Assembly: GCF_001509555.1 (NCBI RefSeq)
Contig: NZ_LMAS01000012.1
Location: forward strand, 19,570 to 83,569
Direction: 5' to 3'
Source of the DNA: Bacillus sp. FJAT-29937
Lineage (GTDB): Bacteria; Bacillota; Bacilli; Bacillales; Cytobacillaceae
Length of the DNA stretch: 64,000 nt
Below, one piece after another: positions 8,367 through 18,080 of the stretch (its first letter is position 1; every line of letters begins with the position of its first letter). The translations under genes and the position numbers were made by a program. The notes under the pieces are model-generated. The model worked only from the letters and a program-made list of their open reading frames with translations. It did not search any database and was not told where the DNA came from.

Positions 8367-9308
8367 ATGGTTGAAGAGGCTGGTAAAGCATCTGGCTTAG
8401 TCGCTACTTCAACAATTACTCATGCAACTCCTGCTGTATTTGCTTCCCACGTTGCTTCACGTGCAAATGAAGCGGACATCGCACCTCAATTGCTGGAAAA
8501 TGATGTTGATGTCATTCTTGGGGGCGGGAAAAAGTATTTTCCAGAGTCCTTATTAAATGAAGCTAAAGCAAAGGGATATCAATTCGCTTCAAATAAGGAA
8601 GACCTTGCGAAAGTGAAAAAATCAAACAAGCTAATCGGGCTTTTCGCTGAAGATGGCATGGCACCAGAGCTGGATCGTGATGAGACTGATCAACCAATCC
8701 TATCTGAGATGACAGGATCAGCTTTAGATGTACTTAAGAATGATAAGGACGGTTTCTTCTTAATGGTTGAAGGCAGCCAAATTGATTGGGCAGGTCATGA
8801 TAATGATGCTGCTTGGGCAATGAAGGACAGCGAAGCGTTTGAAAAGGCAGTTGAAAAAGCGGTTGAATTTGCGAAAAAAGATGGCAACACATTAGTAGTC
8901 GTTGCAGGAGATCATGATACTGGCGGCATGTCAGTCGGCGGTTATGGCAAGGGTGATGCAAAGCTAGAGGTGCTGCGCCAAGTTACAGCAACTGGCGATT
9001 TTATGGAAAGCAAACTAAATGCTGACCGGAGTAATGTTAAAGAAATCGTTAAACAATATACGAACCTTGACCTAACTGATGCGGAAGCCGGAAGAATTAA
9101 AACAGCAAAAAGTCCATCAATGGCAATAAACCAAATCGTTTCCGAGCGTGCAATCGTTGGATGGTCAAGCACTGGTCACACTGGTACAGATGTTCCGTTA
9201 TATGCATTTGGACCAGGCTCTGATTTATTTAGAGGACTTCATGAAAATACTGATCTGCCTGTCTTAATGGGAGAAGCGATGAAGATCAAATTTACACCTG
9301 GAAAGTAA
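8367..9308 (+). pseudogene. Alkaline phosphatase, N-terminally truncated
   Basis: 313 codons match the C-terminal two thirds of a PhoA/PhoB-type alkaline phosphatase. Metal ligand motifs are intact: EGSQIDWAGHDND, AGDHDTGG and STGHTGTD. The N-terminal third is absent, including the signal peptide, the first metal-binding Asp and the catalytic serine (DSAAAGTA region). The first ATG has no clear ribosome binding site and follows a GGGGGACAGG repeat arm. The remaining frame is undamaged, which suggests a recent deletion. Not expected to be active. Confidence 0.85.
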
Positions 9309-9317
9309 TTTTCCCCC

Positions 9318-9348
9318 GAAAGGAGCTGTGGTAATAACAGCTCCTTTC
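9318..9348 (+). terminator. Rho-independent terminator of the phosphatase remnant
   Basis: GAAAGGAGCTGT (9318-9329) pairs perfectly with ACAGCTCCTTTC (9337-9348), followed by TATTTG. Confidence 0.8.
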
Positions 9349-9412
9349 TATTTGCATTGAAAATAAGTTAGAACCCCTCAAACTGGGTGTTTCATCCCTT
9401 CCAAACTTGAAT

Positions 9413-10270
9413 TTAGTTTTCAAGTTCAAATCCATTCACAAAATACCCCAACGTTTCAAGCTCATCCTCATTCAAGTCTCGATTGACAATCGTTTGATAG
9501 GCTGCCTTAATATCATCAAATCGGCCTTCGAATTGTTCAGTTAAATTAGCAAAATTCCTTAACATTTTGGCTTCTTGCTGATATTCGTCCTTCGATACTG
9601 GTTTCCAATGAGAAAGGACGTAGGTTTCTGCATCGAATTGGTCAAGTTTATCTAAAAGCTGAAGTGTTCCTTTTACGGTCAGATTGTTTTTACTAGAATA
9701 AAGGTTAGCGTAAATCGCATCCGCTAAAAACAATATTTTTTCTTCTTTTATATACACAATCACAGAGTCTTGGGCATGATCTCCGCCAACATGCTCAATT
9801 TGACAAGTCACTTCCCCCAGGTCAATGTCTATTCTTTTATCAAAAGTTACTTCTGGCAGGGTTATCGTAATATTCCTCTCACTTCCAAACTCTTTCTTTA
9901 TAGCAGTTGAGCAAAATTCAATCTCCACACCCGACTTCACCCGTTCATCTAACGCTTCATCAGTCCATTCGAACGAAACAAGCTTTTCCATCTCATCTTT
10001 CGTTTGTTTGGAAGCAATAGAAATCATGTCTAATGCGGACAGTCCAAAAATATGATCCCAATGCCAATGTGTAAGCACTACTAAACTTGGCTCTGGAATA
10101 TTATTTTTTTCTAACTCGCTAAGAAAATACCTCGCATGTGCTTCGGAATTGCCAGCGTCGATCATCAAAGTCCGTTTGTCTCCAATGACCACACCTAAAA
10201 TAGGCCGATCAGTCTCCGAAACAGGTGTTTGATACCAAAACCGATTACTAATTTTTTCCAATGTTTGCAT
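9413..10270 (-). CDS. MBL-fold metallo-hydrolase
   Basis: 285-aa metallo-beta-lactamase-superfamily protein. Metal motif THWHWDHIFG is present, then HVGGDHAQDS, FLADAIY and LSHWKPVS, the usual ligand order. It is a single gene with its own flanks. No signal peptide; cytoplasmic. Related to glyoxalase-II-like hydrolases, but the substrate cannot be deduced. Confidence 0.85.
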   Translation of the reverse strand: MQTLEKISNRFWYQTPVSETDRPILGVVIGDKRTLMIDAGNSEAHARYFLSELEKNNIPEPSLVVLTHWHWDHIFGLSALDMISIASKQTKDEMEKLVSFEWTDEALDERVKSGVEIEFCSTAIKKEFGSERNITITLPEVTFDKRIDIDLGEVTCQIEHVGGDHAQDSVIVYIKEEKILFLADAIYANLYSSKNNLTVKGTLQLLDKLDQFDAETYVLSHWKPVSKDEYQQEAKMLRNFANLTEQFEGRFDDIKAAYQTIVNRDLNEDELETLGYFVNGFELEN

Positions 10271-10463
10271 TTACATTCCTCCTATTCACTATTCTTTTAC
10301 ATTTTTCGGTAATCATTCTGAAAAATCATTTTCCGTATTAGATTACTAAACCATAAGGCAAGCTTTATGTAAACGTTTTATTATTAGCAATTTTGTTTTG
10401 GCAATTGTATAGTAGATTTATATTTATAATAAAGTCCGAATACATAACGGGAGGATTTTCGGA

Positions 10464-11234
10464 ATGAATCAGTTTGATAAAGACGAAATCGAGGATCAAT
10501 TCGAAGAACCGCCAATAGAGGATTTCTTGCCAAATGAAGAGGATGAATGGCTAAGAGAAAGGCAGAAAAGGCGAAATTTATTTGTAAAAAGAACGATTTC
10601 GGTCGGTGTGGCGATTGCTTTATTAGTAAGCCTACTTCAAATTTGGCCGCAACTTTTTAATCTGTCATCGATAAATTTTTTACAGAAATCAGCTGAGCTT
10701 TCAAAACAGGAAGATATTCAGAAATATAAAGAAGCCGTTGTTACAGTTAACGACCAGAATTCCCGAGGAACCGGATTTAATATATCTGAAAATGGGTTAA
10801 TCATTACGAACCACCATGTTGTTGATAACATGTATCCAATAACAGTCACGTTCCCAAACGGAGAAATTTTCCAAGCAACCATTTTACAATCATATCCCGA
10901 CATCGATCTTGCTTTTTTACATATAGAGGGTAAACACTTACCCGCACTTTCCTTAAGTCAACCTGATACATGGATTGTTTCTGATCAAATTTATGTGATT
11001 GGCAATCCGCTTTTGCACAATCAAATTGCTATTGATGGAGAAATACTTGAGGGTTCAGATAAAAATGAAGATCTTAGGCTTTCATCACCTATTTATAACG
11101 GAAACAGCGGAAGTCCTGTTATCAATTTAGAAGGAAATGTAATTGGAGTTGTTTTTGCGATAACTACGAAGGATCAAATAGGACTTGCTATTCCTATTGA
11201 AAAGGTGCTGGAGAAGCTACCAGAAGGATATTGA
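10464..11234 (+). CDS. Membrane-anchored trypsin-like serine protease (S1C, no PDZ)
   Basis: 256-aa HtrA-like protease with an acidic cytoplasmic N-terminus (1-30), one membrane segment (about 43-66) and an extracytoplasmic trypsin fold. The catalytic triad is visible: His118 in TNHHVV, Asp148 in DIDLAFL and Ser215 in GNSGSP. It ends straight after the protease fold, so unlike HtrA/DegP it has no PDZ domain. Start follows GGGAGGA. A second copy of its last 67 codons lies at 17877-18080. Confidence 0.9.
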   Translation: MNQFDKDEIEDQFEEPPIEDFLPNEEDEWLRERQKRRNLFVKRTISVGVAIALLVSLLQIWPQLFNLSSINFLQKSAELSKQEDIQKYKEAVVTVNDQNSRGTGFNISENGLIITNHHVVDNMYPITVTFPNGEIFQATILQSYPDIDLAFLHIEGKHLPALSLSQPDTWIVSDQIYVIGNPLLHNQIAIDGEILEGSDKNEDLRLSSPIYNGNSGSPVINLEGNVIGVVFAITTKDQIGLAIPIEKVLEKLPEGY

Positions 11235-11341
11235 ATTTTTACGGCAACCCTATCAGGGAAAAGTAAAAATTGGATTAATCGAATTTTGCTAAGATGGTTG
11301 CTATTTTTTTCATTGTTCAGTTTTTTCTCATAGATATTAAT

Positions 11342-11385
11342 AGGATTGGACTACTCCATAATCTGAGTGCCCAATCCTTTTTCAA
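11342..11385 (+). terminator. Rho-independent terminator of the serine protease
   Basis: AGGATTGG (11342-11349) pairs with CCAATCCT (11371-11378), followed by a T-run. Confidence 0.7.
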
Positions 11386-11471
11386 TTTCCAATATTGTAA
11401 TCTTTCCATAATTAATCATATTAACATTCCAATAATTATTCAAATATATTTCAGATAGTGATCAATTTACA

Positions 11472-12770
11472 TTATACACTTTTTACATCTGGATTTAGTG
11501 GATCGATTGGGATGTCCGTGTCATCCTCTAGCTGCTTAGAAGGATCAATCCTAAATGTGACAATAATTCCCGCAACAAGCAAGACGATAGACATGATAAA
11601 AGGTACCTGCCAGTTTCCTGAGACCGCAATTAAGAAACCGAATGCAACCGGTGACAGCATCCCTGCCACACCAAAGCCTGTATTCATCATTCCACTAGCT
11701 GTGCCTGAGTGTTTAGGGGCAATATCCATTGGAATCGCCCATAAAACAGCATTACACAATTCCAGGAAAAAGAAAGCAAGACTCATCGAAATGGCTATAA
11801 AAGTCAGATTGTGCACAAATAAGGTAGGTAATAGGAAGATGAATGAACCTGATAATCCGACGATTAATAACGATCGGCGTGCCAATTTCAAATTATTCGT
11901 CTTACGATAAATTCGATCTGATATGACGCCTCCCAACGTATCTCCGATTACTCCAGACATTAGGATTCCAGCTGCAAATAGCGCTGAAGCTTTAATATTT
12001 AAGCCGTAAGCTGTGTATAGAAAGGAAGGCAGCCAAGTTAAATACACCCATAATGTCCATCCATAGCAAAAGTCAACAAATGTAACGGGAAGAATTCTTT
12101 TGGACAGTTTTTTCCATGGTACCTTGATTTTTGCCTTTTCACTTTTCGTCACATAGGCAGGCAGTTTTTCAAGCTCCTCCGATGTCATCTTTGGGTGATC
12201 TTTCGGATTGTCTCGAAAATACCACATCCACACAACCATCCACACAAGACTGATAATACCCATTATGACAAACGATTCACGCCAGCCAAAGGCTACGATC
12301 AATAAAGCAATAAGGGGCGGTGCTACTGCATTTCCGAGCCGGGAAGCAGAATGAACAATTCCCTGCGCATATCCGAACTTTTCTTTAGGCAGCCATTGAG
12401 CCATCGCTCTCGTTGCTGTAGGAAATGCGGCTCCTTCCCCAAGACCAAGACCAACTCGTGCCAAAATGGCAGTGAACATTCCTGTGATCATTCCTGTAAA
12501 TAGGGTCGTCAATGACCAAATCGCTCCAACGAAGGTCAATGTTTTACGAGGACCTACCTTATCCCCGATCCATCCGCCAAAAATCTGTAAAAATGCATAA
12601 GGATAAGCAAACGCAGATAATATGATTCCCATTTCAGTCGTGGATAGCTGGAGATCTTTTTGAATAAACGGAGCAGCCGTGGCAATATTGACTCTATCAA
12701 TATATGTGATAAAATACATAGCACATAGAAGAAATAACACTTTGTTTCCAACAGTGATTTTTTTCTTCAT
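11472..12770 (-). CDS. MFS transporter, anion:cation symporter (ACS) type
   Basis: 432-aa major facilitator with 12 predicted membrane segments. The ACS-like start CAMYFITYIDRVNIATAAPF and the GWIGDKVGPRK loop motif are present. ACS members carry organic acids such as galactonate, hexuronate and phthalate, and SauU of sulfoacetate degradation is also an MFS carrier. It lies about 200 bp downstream of the CoA ligase/aldehyde dehydrogenase operon and is the likely importer of its substrate. It has its own upstream region with a cre-like site. Confidence 0.88.
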   Translation of the reverse strand: MKKKITVGNKVLFLLCAMYFITYIDRVNIATAAPFIQKDLQLSTTEMGIILSAFAYPYAFLQIFGGWIGDKVGPRKTLTFVGAIWSLTTLFTGMITGMFTAILARVGLGLGEGAAFPTATRAMAQWLPKEKFGYAQGIVHSASRLGNAVAPPLIALLIVAFGWRESFVIMGIISLVWMVVWMWYFRDNPKDHPKMTSEELEKLPAYVTKSEKAKIKVPWKKLSKRILPVTFVDFCYGWTLWVYLTWLPSFLYTAYGLNIKASALFAAGILMSGVIGDTLGGVISDRIYRKTNNLKLARRSLLIVGLSGSFIFLLPTLFVHNLTFIAISMSLAFFFLELCNAVLWAIPMDIAPKHSGTASGMMNTGFGVAGMLSPVAFGFLIAVSGNWQVPFIMSIVLLVAGIIVTFRIDPSKQLEDDTDIPIDPLNPDVKSV

Positions 12771-12842
12771 CCCCTTGCCTCCCTAAGTCTTGTTTATGCT
12801 TCTAATCTTCCAGATCACATATTAACTCTTTTTAATTCGGAC

Positions 12843-12864
12843 CCCTGCCTCATTATCGGCAGGG
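12843..12864 (-). terminator. Hairpin after the CoA ligase operon
   Basis: CCCTGCC (12843-12849) and GGCAGGG (12858-12864) form a GC-rich stem with an 8-nt loop downstream of the ligase alpha gene and upstream of the MFS gene. No good U-run follows, so termination may be partial. Confidence 0.5.
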
Positions 12865-12925
12865 ATCCGCTCAGCTTTTTCGGAACTTTTTATCATTCAG
12901 ATTGACTAAATCGTATCAAAATAAA

Positions 12926-12939
12926 TTTAAGCGCTTACA
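12926..12939. promoter_or_regulatory. cre-like site upstream of the MFS gene
   Basis: On the minus strand TGTAAGCGCTTAAA matches the CcpA consensus with one deviation. It is about 155 bp upstream of the MFS start. Confidence 0.4.
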
Positions 12940-12976
12940 TTATAATGATCGTTTTTTTTCATTTTCAATAATCGGC

Positions 12977-13870
12977 TCAAAGCTTGTTGCTAACTAAAAT
13001 GGAGTCAAGAAGCTTTCCGACATTTCTTGGACGTTCTGCAATAAATGCACCTGCTTTTTTTAGTGCAGCAATTTTATCTTTCACTGTTCCTTTTCCTGCC
13101 GTTACAATGGCTCCGGCATGCCCCATCTTCATTCCTTCTGGTGCGGTCCTCCCACCTAAAAAGGCAACGAGCGGCTTCGTAAAGACTTTATTCTCAATTG
13201 CTTCAGCCACTTCTTCTTCCATCGTTCCACCGAGTTCACCAATCATCACAACCGCATCTGTTTCCGGGTCTTCCTGATATAATGGCAGAACTTCAGCAAA
13301 TCTAGTCATTGGAACAGGATCCCCCCCGATTCCAATTAATGATGAGCAACCAAATCCTGCTCGAACGACCTCAGCTGTTACTTCATTTGTTAATGAACCG
13401 CTCCTTGTCATAATCCCTATGCGGCCAGGACGATAAACACGTTCTAGCCAATACGGGAAAAAGCCCATCATTGCCTGACCCATGGAAATAATGCCTGATG
13501 TATTGCCGCCAATCACCATGGCACCAGCCAGTCGGGCAGCTCTCCTCATCTGCATAGCATCATGCAATGGAATCCCATCACATAAAATAACTACTTTCTT
13601 AATTCCTGCATCAAGCGCTTCCATTAATGCATCCTTAGCAAATCTAGGAGGAACAAATAAGAGTGAAGCATCTACTGGAATATCAGCTACAGCACGGCCA
13701 ACTGTATGGTATACAGGGACTCCTGCTGCATATTGCCCTTCCCTGCCTGGTGTTACACCTGCAACCACATTTGTTCCGTAATCAATCATATGCTGTGTCC
13801 AAAATGCACCTTCCTTCCCCGTAATTCCCTGCACCAATACTCGTGTACACCCATCTAAAATAATGCTCAA
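12977..13870 (-). CDS. ADP-forming acyl-CoA ligase, alpha subunit (SucD-like)
   Basis: 297-aa homologue of succinyl-CoA synthetase alpha. It has a CoA-binding Rossmann domain (VQGITGKEG, residues 14-22) and the phospho-histidine loop GHAGAI (His251). The N-terminal half diverges from housekeeping SucD: FWTQHMIDYGTNVVAGVTPG and FPYWLERVYRPG. It overlaps the beta gene by 4 nt (ATGA), and an acylating aldehyde dehydrogenase precedes both. This suggests activation of a specific carboxylate, such as sulfoacetate, malate or another small acid, rather than TCA-cycle succinate. Confidence 0.85.
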   Translation of the reverse strand: MSIILDGCTRVLVQGITGKEGAFWTQHMIDYGTNVVAGVTPGREGQYAAGVPVYHTVGRAVADIPVDASLLFVPPRFAKDALMEALDAGIKKVVILCDGIPLHDAMQMRRAARLAGAMVIGGNTSGIISMGQAMMGFFPYWLERVYRPGRIGIMTRSGSLTNEVTAEVVRAGFGCSSLIGIGGDPVPMTRFAEVLPLYQEDPETDAVVMIGELGGTMEEEVAEAIENKVFTKPLVAFLGGRTAPEGMKMGHAGAIVTAGKGTVKDKIAALKKAGAFIAERPRNVGKLLDSILVSNKL

Positions 13871-14991
13871 TTCTTTCCACCTCCAGCTAATGCTATTGCT
13901 GTGATTACAGCTTCTTCCGTATCCGTTAGCGGATTTAGCCCCGCGCTCCGAAGAAGTTCATGAGCTTCTTCTTCTCCCGTCCCTCGAATCGCCGTAATAA
14001 TTGGAAAGTCTGGCTTTAACTCTTTAATTGCATCAACAACCCCTTTTGCCATCACATCGGCTCTGGCAATTGTACCAAATGTGACAATCAGCAAGACTTT
14101 AATGTCATTTTTCATCATAATCTCCATGGCCTTCTGTGCCTTATGGTAATTAGGACCGCCAAATTCGAGATAATTAGCGACACTCCCGCCATAATCATTT
14201 ACAAGGTCAAAGACCGTGTTTGTTAATCCAGCTCCTGCACACATCAAGCCGATATTGCCATCGAACTGGAGATAAGGGATTCCTTCCTGTGCCGCTTCAT
14301 ATTGAGCATCGTTTTCAAAATACTCCCTAGTCATAGAAAACTGTGGGTGTCGAAACAATGCATTGTCATCAATGCTTACTTTTCCGTCACCCGCTATGAA
14401 ACTTCCTTCCTTTGTAATCATCAAAGGGTTAATTTCCACCAATTCCAATTCATATTTTTGAAAAACATCGTATAAGTTTAATAGAATCTTTGTTCCTTGC
14501 CCAATCATTTCCTGCTGGATGCCCAAATCGTATAGCAGACTTCTAGCTTGATAGGGTAAAAGTCCAACGGATGGGTCTACGAATGTCTTTTTGATTTGCT
14601 CAGGCATCGTTCTTGCAATTTCTTCGATATCAATTCCGCCTTCTGCACAAGCCATGATCATCGCAAATCCTGTTAAGGGATCTGCAGTGATCGACACATA
14701 CAGTTCTTTCTCAATGTTAATCGCCTCTTCAATTAATAAGTACGGCATGTTTTTCGCCCGTGAGAATATTCCCTCAGCATTCTCTTGAATCGCATCCTGC
14801 TCTGTTACAAGCTTAATTAACCCTGCTTTCCCTCTTCCTCCATGAAGAACCTGTGCTTTTAATACGCAAGGAAGGCCTACTGCTTTTACCGCATTTTCAG
14901 CTTCCTCTTTATTCTCAATTAACGTCCTGTTCGGAACAGGAATTGAGCTTTCTTCAAATATGTCTTTAGCTTGGTACTCAAATAATTTCAT
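13867..14991 (-). CDS. ADP-forming acyl-CoA ligase, beta subunit (SucC-like)
   Basis: 374-aa ATP-grasp protein like succinyl-CoA synthetase beta. N-terminus MKLFEYQAKDIFEESSIPVPN, then VLKAQVLHGGRGKAG (nucleotide-binding) and LVEINPL with later GDGKVSIDDNALFR. The C-terminal ligase domain GLMCAGAGLTNTVFDLV is present. It starts 18 nt after the aldehyde dehydrogenase stop and overlaps the alpha gene. Substrate not set by sequence alone. Confidence 0.87.
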   Translation of the reverse strand: MKLFEYQAKDIFEESSIPVPNRTLIENKEEAENAVKAVGLPCVLKAQVLHGGRGKAGLIKLVTEQDAIQENAEGIFSRAKNMPYLLIEEAINIEKELYVSITADPLTGFAMIMACAEGGIDIEEIARTMPEQIKKTFVDPSVGLLPYQARSLLYDLGIQQEMIGQGTKILLNLYDVFQKYELELVEINPLMITKEGSFIAGDGKVSIDDNALFRHPQFSMTREYFENDAQYEAAQEGIPYLQFDGNIGLMCAGAGLTNTVFDLVNDYGGSVANYLEFGGPNYHKAQKAMEIMMKNDIKVLLIVTFGTIARADVMAKGVVDAIKELKPDFPIITAIRGTGEEEAHELLRSAGLNPLTDTEEAVITAIALAGGGKN

Positions 14992-15009
14992 AATCAGTAT
15001 CCCTCCTCT

Positions 15010-16449
15010 TTAACGGCCATATTTTTGCCAATACGTACTCCACAGTTCTTCATCAGTAGGTACCACTTCTGGAATAACACGTGAAACCTTTGTGATATTC
15101 AAGAAATGCTTATAAGATAAGTTATCCCCGATATTATTTCCGGCCCATGAGCCGCCACCCATTGATAGGGTAAAATTAAGGCCGTTATTGAAGCTTCCTC
15201 CGTTCCCATATACTTGCACTTGGTTAATTAACAATCGACACACATCAATCTCCAAACCAATCTGCTCTATATGGGATTCATCAGTCGTATGCAGCCCGCA
15301 AGAGTGGCCTCTACCTTGGTATTGAAGGATTTCTTTTGTCAGCTCTAATGCTTCACTAAAATTAGCAGCCTTATAAACTGTTAAGACGACTGCTAGTTTT
15401 TCTCCAGAGAAAGGAAACTCTTTCCCGATACCCGTTTCTTTCACCATAAAAAACTTTGCATTTTTCGATTCGACACTTTCCAGGCCAGCCTCTTGCGCCA
15501 ATACGTAAGGATCTTTCGCCACCGTTTTGCTATTTCGTTTTCCGTCTATCCACATGGCATCTTGAAGCAGCGTTTTCTCTTTTTCGTTACAGAGGTAGCC
15601 TCCCTCTTTTTGCAATGCGGCGATCATGTCGTCATAAACAGCGGCTTCAATCACTAACGAGTTATCATTGGAACAGCTAGTTGCATTATCAAAGGTTTTA
15701 CTTAAATAAATTTTCCGGGCTGCTTCTTCAATATTGGCCGTTGCGTCAACAATCGATACAACGTTTCCAGCTCCGACACACGCATTAGGTTTCCCGGAAG
15801 TTTGGCCGTTGTACACATTATTGGCAGACCCTGTTACCGTGATGAAATCAGCCTGGCTCATTAGTTCTTTTGTAATGGCTTTGTTGACTGGCGGCGGCAA
15901 AACTTGAAAAAGGTCAAGAGGAGCACCGATTTTTTCAAATTCTTTATGAATATATTGCATCAGCAATTGACTTGTAGTTAATCCTTTTGGTGAGGGGGCA
16001 ATGATAATCGCATTTCGGCCTTTTAGAGCCATCATGGCGATATTGGCTGGTGTAGCACCAGGATTTGTGGAAGGGACAACAGCTGCGACAACTCCTACAG
16101 GCTTTGCTATTTCGGTGATTCCTTTAGCAACGTCAACGTTTATAACGCCTACTGATTTGACCCCTTTTAAATCACGAAGAGTTCCAAGCGTTTTACGCCG
16201 CTTTTTCGTTACTTTGTCCTCATAACAACCCAAGCCTGTTTCCTTTAGTGCCAGTTCTGCTAATGCCTCTGCATGGCCTGGTTTGTAGATTGCCCAGGCA
16301 ACTGCTTGAACCACTTCATCCACTTGTTCCTGGCTATACTCATTGAATGTTTTCATCGCTGCCCTGGCTTTTTGCATCATGTCTGAAATAACTTCCTTCA
16401 CATCGGCTACATCTGCGTTTTGCACATAATCTTTTATATTCTTTGTCAT
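15010..16449 (-). CDS. CoA-acylating aldehyde dehydrogenase (SauS-like)
   Basis: 479-aa NAD(P)-dependent acylating aldehyde dehydrogenase. Catalytic Cys259 sits in FDNATSCSNDNS, as in sulfoacetaldehyde dehydrogenases (acylating) and related CoA-dependent enzymes. PSTNPGATPANIAMMALKGRN and TGSANNVY (nucleotide-binding) are also typical. It is the first gene of an operon with the SucCD-like ligase. The pair could reduce an acid, through its CoA ester, to an aldehyde. With an MFS carrier and a TauE-type exporter nearby, sulfoacetate to sulfoacetaldehyde is the leading hypothesis. No xsc gene is in the window. Confidence 0.82.
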   Translation of the reverse strand: MTKNIKDYVQNADVADVKEVISDMMQKARAAMKTFNEYSQEQVDEVVQAVAWAIYKPGHAEALAELALKETGLGCYEDKVTKKRRKTLGTLRDLKGVKSVGVINVDVAKGITEIAKPVGVVAAVVPSTNPGATPANIAMMALKGRNAIIIAPSPKGLTTSQLLMQYIHKEFEKIGAPLDLFQVLPPPVNKAITKELMSQADFITVTGSANNVYNGQTSGKPNACVGAGNVVSIVDATANIEEAARKIYLSKTFDNATSCSNDNSLVIEAAVYDDMIAALQKEGGYLCNEKEKTLLQDAMWIDGKRNSKTVAKDPYVLAQEAGLESVESKNAKFFMVKETGIGKEFPFSGEKLAVVLTVYKAANFSEALELTKEILQYQGRGHSCGLHTTDESHIEQIGLEIDVCRLLINQVQVYGNGGSFNNGLNFTLSMGGGSWAGNNIGDNLSYKHFLNITKVSRVIPEVVPTDEELWSTYWQKYGR

Positions 16450-16670
16450 ACTTTACCCTCCATCCCTTTCATTTTCCTATTAAATCTCCATCCAATGTCT
16501 TCATAAGGTCTTCAGACTTAAATATTTTGGAAGCCTGCCTCCTTATGGTAATTCAATTACCTTATATTTTTCAATATATTTCAAATATTTAATATATTTT
16601 GATAATTTATTACATTTATAAAATATATTTATGAATCCAACCCTTCCCGGATCTATAAGCTTTTTCAATT
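16450..16670 (-). promoter_or_regulatory. AT-rich promoter region of the aldehyde dehydrogenase operon
   Basis: About 220 bp, very AT-rich, with many overlapping AATATATTT-type half-sites (16560-16640). The LysR-type regulator gene lies immediately upstream. Probable LysR-controlled promoter; individual boxes cannot be assigned by eye. Confidence 0.4.
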
Positions 16671-16675
16671 CATAA

Positions 16676-16702
16676 AAAAAACAGACACCTGAATGTCCGT
16701 TT
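16676..16702 (-). terminator. Terminator of the LysR regulator gene
   Basis: Minus-strand AACGGACAT...TGTCTGTTTTTTTT forms an 8-bp stem with one mismatch and a T-run. It separates the regulator from the aldehyde dehydrogenase operon. Confidence 0.65.
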
Positions 16703-16711
16703 TTATTTCTT

Positions 16712-17638
16712 TTACAATTGGGATGTCTCGCCTTTCATACCGTAATAGTTATGAAGAAATGTAAGAAAGGATTTACTAGTAGATGTTAGCTTTTTCTCGT
16801 CATAAACAGTATAAAAATTTCGTTTTAAATTCATTCCCACAATCGAAAATTGCCTAAGTGTTTTCAAACGAAGTTCGTGTTGGACAGAAGCTTTAGAAAT
16901 AATGGAAAAACCCATACCTGATTCGACTGCTGATTTAATAGACTGGGTGTTGTCAAGTTCAAGTATGATCTGAAGCTTTTCAGGGTTTAGCTTGTTGTGC
17001 CGCAGCTGTTCCTCAATGACCTGTCTTGTGCCTGAACCTGCTTCCCGCAATATTAAGGGAAGAGAGAATATATGATCCAAGCTGATGCATTGTTGCTGAT
17101 GATCCAAATGTGGATGGGTAGATTCATTCGATGCGATAAGGATTAGCTCATCCTCAAAAAAAGGACGCTGACGATATTTTGGGTAAGTTATCATCGATTG
17201 GACAAAAGCAAGATGGATTTCGTCATTTACTAGTTTCTCAATAACTTGGTCTGAATTGTAGATTTCTAAGATGATCGTTACATTTGGATAATCCTTTTTG
17301 TATTTTCCTAAAGCATGAGGCAGGATATGCTCTCCAATAGTTATGCTGGCTCCGATGTTTAGAACTCCATAATGCGAATCTGATAGAAGGGCAATCTCCT
17401 GTTCTGTCTGATGAATGATTCTGAATATTTTCTCCGCAGAATCTAATAGAATTAGTCCTGCTGGGGTCAAATCGACTTTTCTTGTCGTCCGCTTAAAAAG
17501 TTTAACATTAAGTGATTCTTCAAGCTGCCGAATTTGCAAACTTATACTCGGTTGGGACATATGTAGTGCTTTGGCTGTTTCAGAAAAGTTTTTTTTCTTT
17601 GCTGCCATATGAAACACTTTAAGATTTTCAAAGTTCAA
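16712..17638 (-). CDS. LysR-family transcriptional regulator
   Basis: 308 aa. N-terminal winged helix-turn-helix (MNFENLKVFHMAAKKKNFSE, SQPSISLQIRQLEESLNVKLF) and a C-terminal LysR substrate-binding fold, close to the CysL/CbbR-type subgroup. Located just upstream of, and in the same direction as, the acylating aldehyde dehydrogenase operon, but with its own terminator. It is the likely sensor of the operon's substrate. Confidence 0.9.
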   Translation of the reverse strand: MNFENLKVFHMAAKKKNFSETAKALHMSQPSISLQIRQLEESLNVKLFKRTTRKVDLTPAGLILLDSAEKIFRIIHQTEQEIALLSDSHYGVLNIGASITIGEHILPHALGKYKKDYPNVTIILEIYNSDQVIEKLVNDEIHLAFVQSMITYPKYRQRPFFEDELILIASNESTHPHLDHQQQCISLDHIFSLPLILREAGSGTRQVIEEQLRHNKLNPEKLQIILELDNTQSIKSAVESGMGFSIISKASVQHELRLKTLRQFSIVGMNLKRNFYTVYDEKKLTSTSKSFLTFLHNYYGMKGETSQL

Positions 17639-17876
17639 CCGTTGTGTCCTCCCTTATCTAACACTTTCGATTTCCACATTAGCCATCTGCCCCTATTAAC
17701 TAATGGTAAGTGACTACCTAAAATAATCAGACAGCTCTTTCCAATATGGACAAGTCTGACTGATTTTCTATAGTTCAATAATAGTAAGTATAGCTTTATT
17801 CAGTTCAAACATATGTTGACACCTTATATTGTAACTTATTATTTAGATAATTCAATTATTTGTTGTTGCAAATGAA

Positions 17877-18080
17877 ATTGATGGAGAAATACTAGAGGGT
17901 TCTGATAAAAATGAGGTTCTTATGCTCTCATCCCCGATCTATAACGGAAACAGCGGTAGTCCTGTCATAAATTTAGAAGGAAGAGTCATTGGAGTTGTTT
18001 TTGCATTAACTACCAAGGATCAAATAGGACTTGCCATTCCGATTGAGAAGGTGCTGGAGAAATTACCTGAAGGGTATTAA
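17877..18080 (+). pseudogene. Duplicated C-terminal fragment of the S1C serine protease
   Basis: 68 codons including a TAA stop. They are nearly identical in protein to the last 67 residues of the protease at 10464-11234 (IDGEILEGSDKNE..., YNGNSGSP, then QIGLAIPIEKVLEKLPEGY). Only the catalytic serine survives; His and Asp are absent. Differences are mostly synonymous or conservative, e.g. EDLRL to EVLML and AITT to ALTT. This suggests it came from a formerly intact paralogue rather than a very recent copy. Confidence 0.85.

Noticed and set aside
10361..10378. Second cre-like site (TGTAAACGTTTTA)
   Set aside because: The right half deviates from the CcpA consensus, and the flanking genes are not obviously catabolic.
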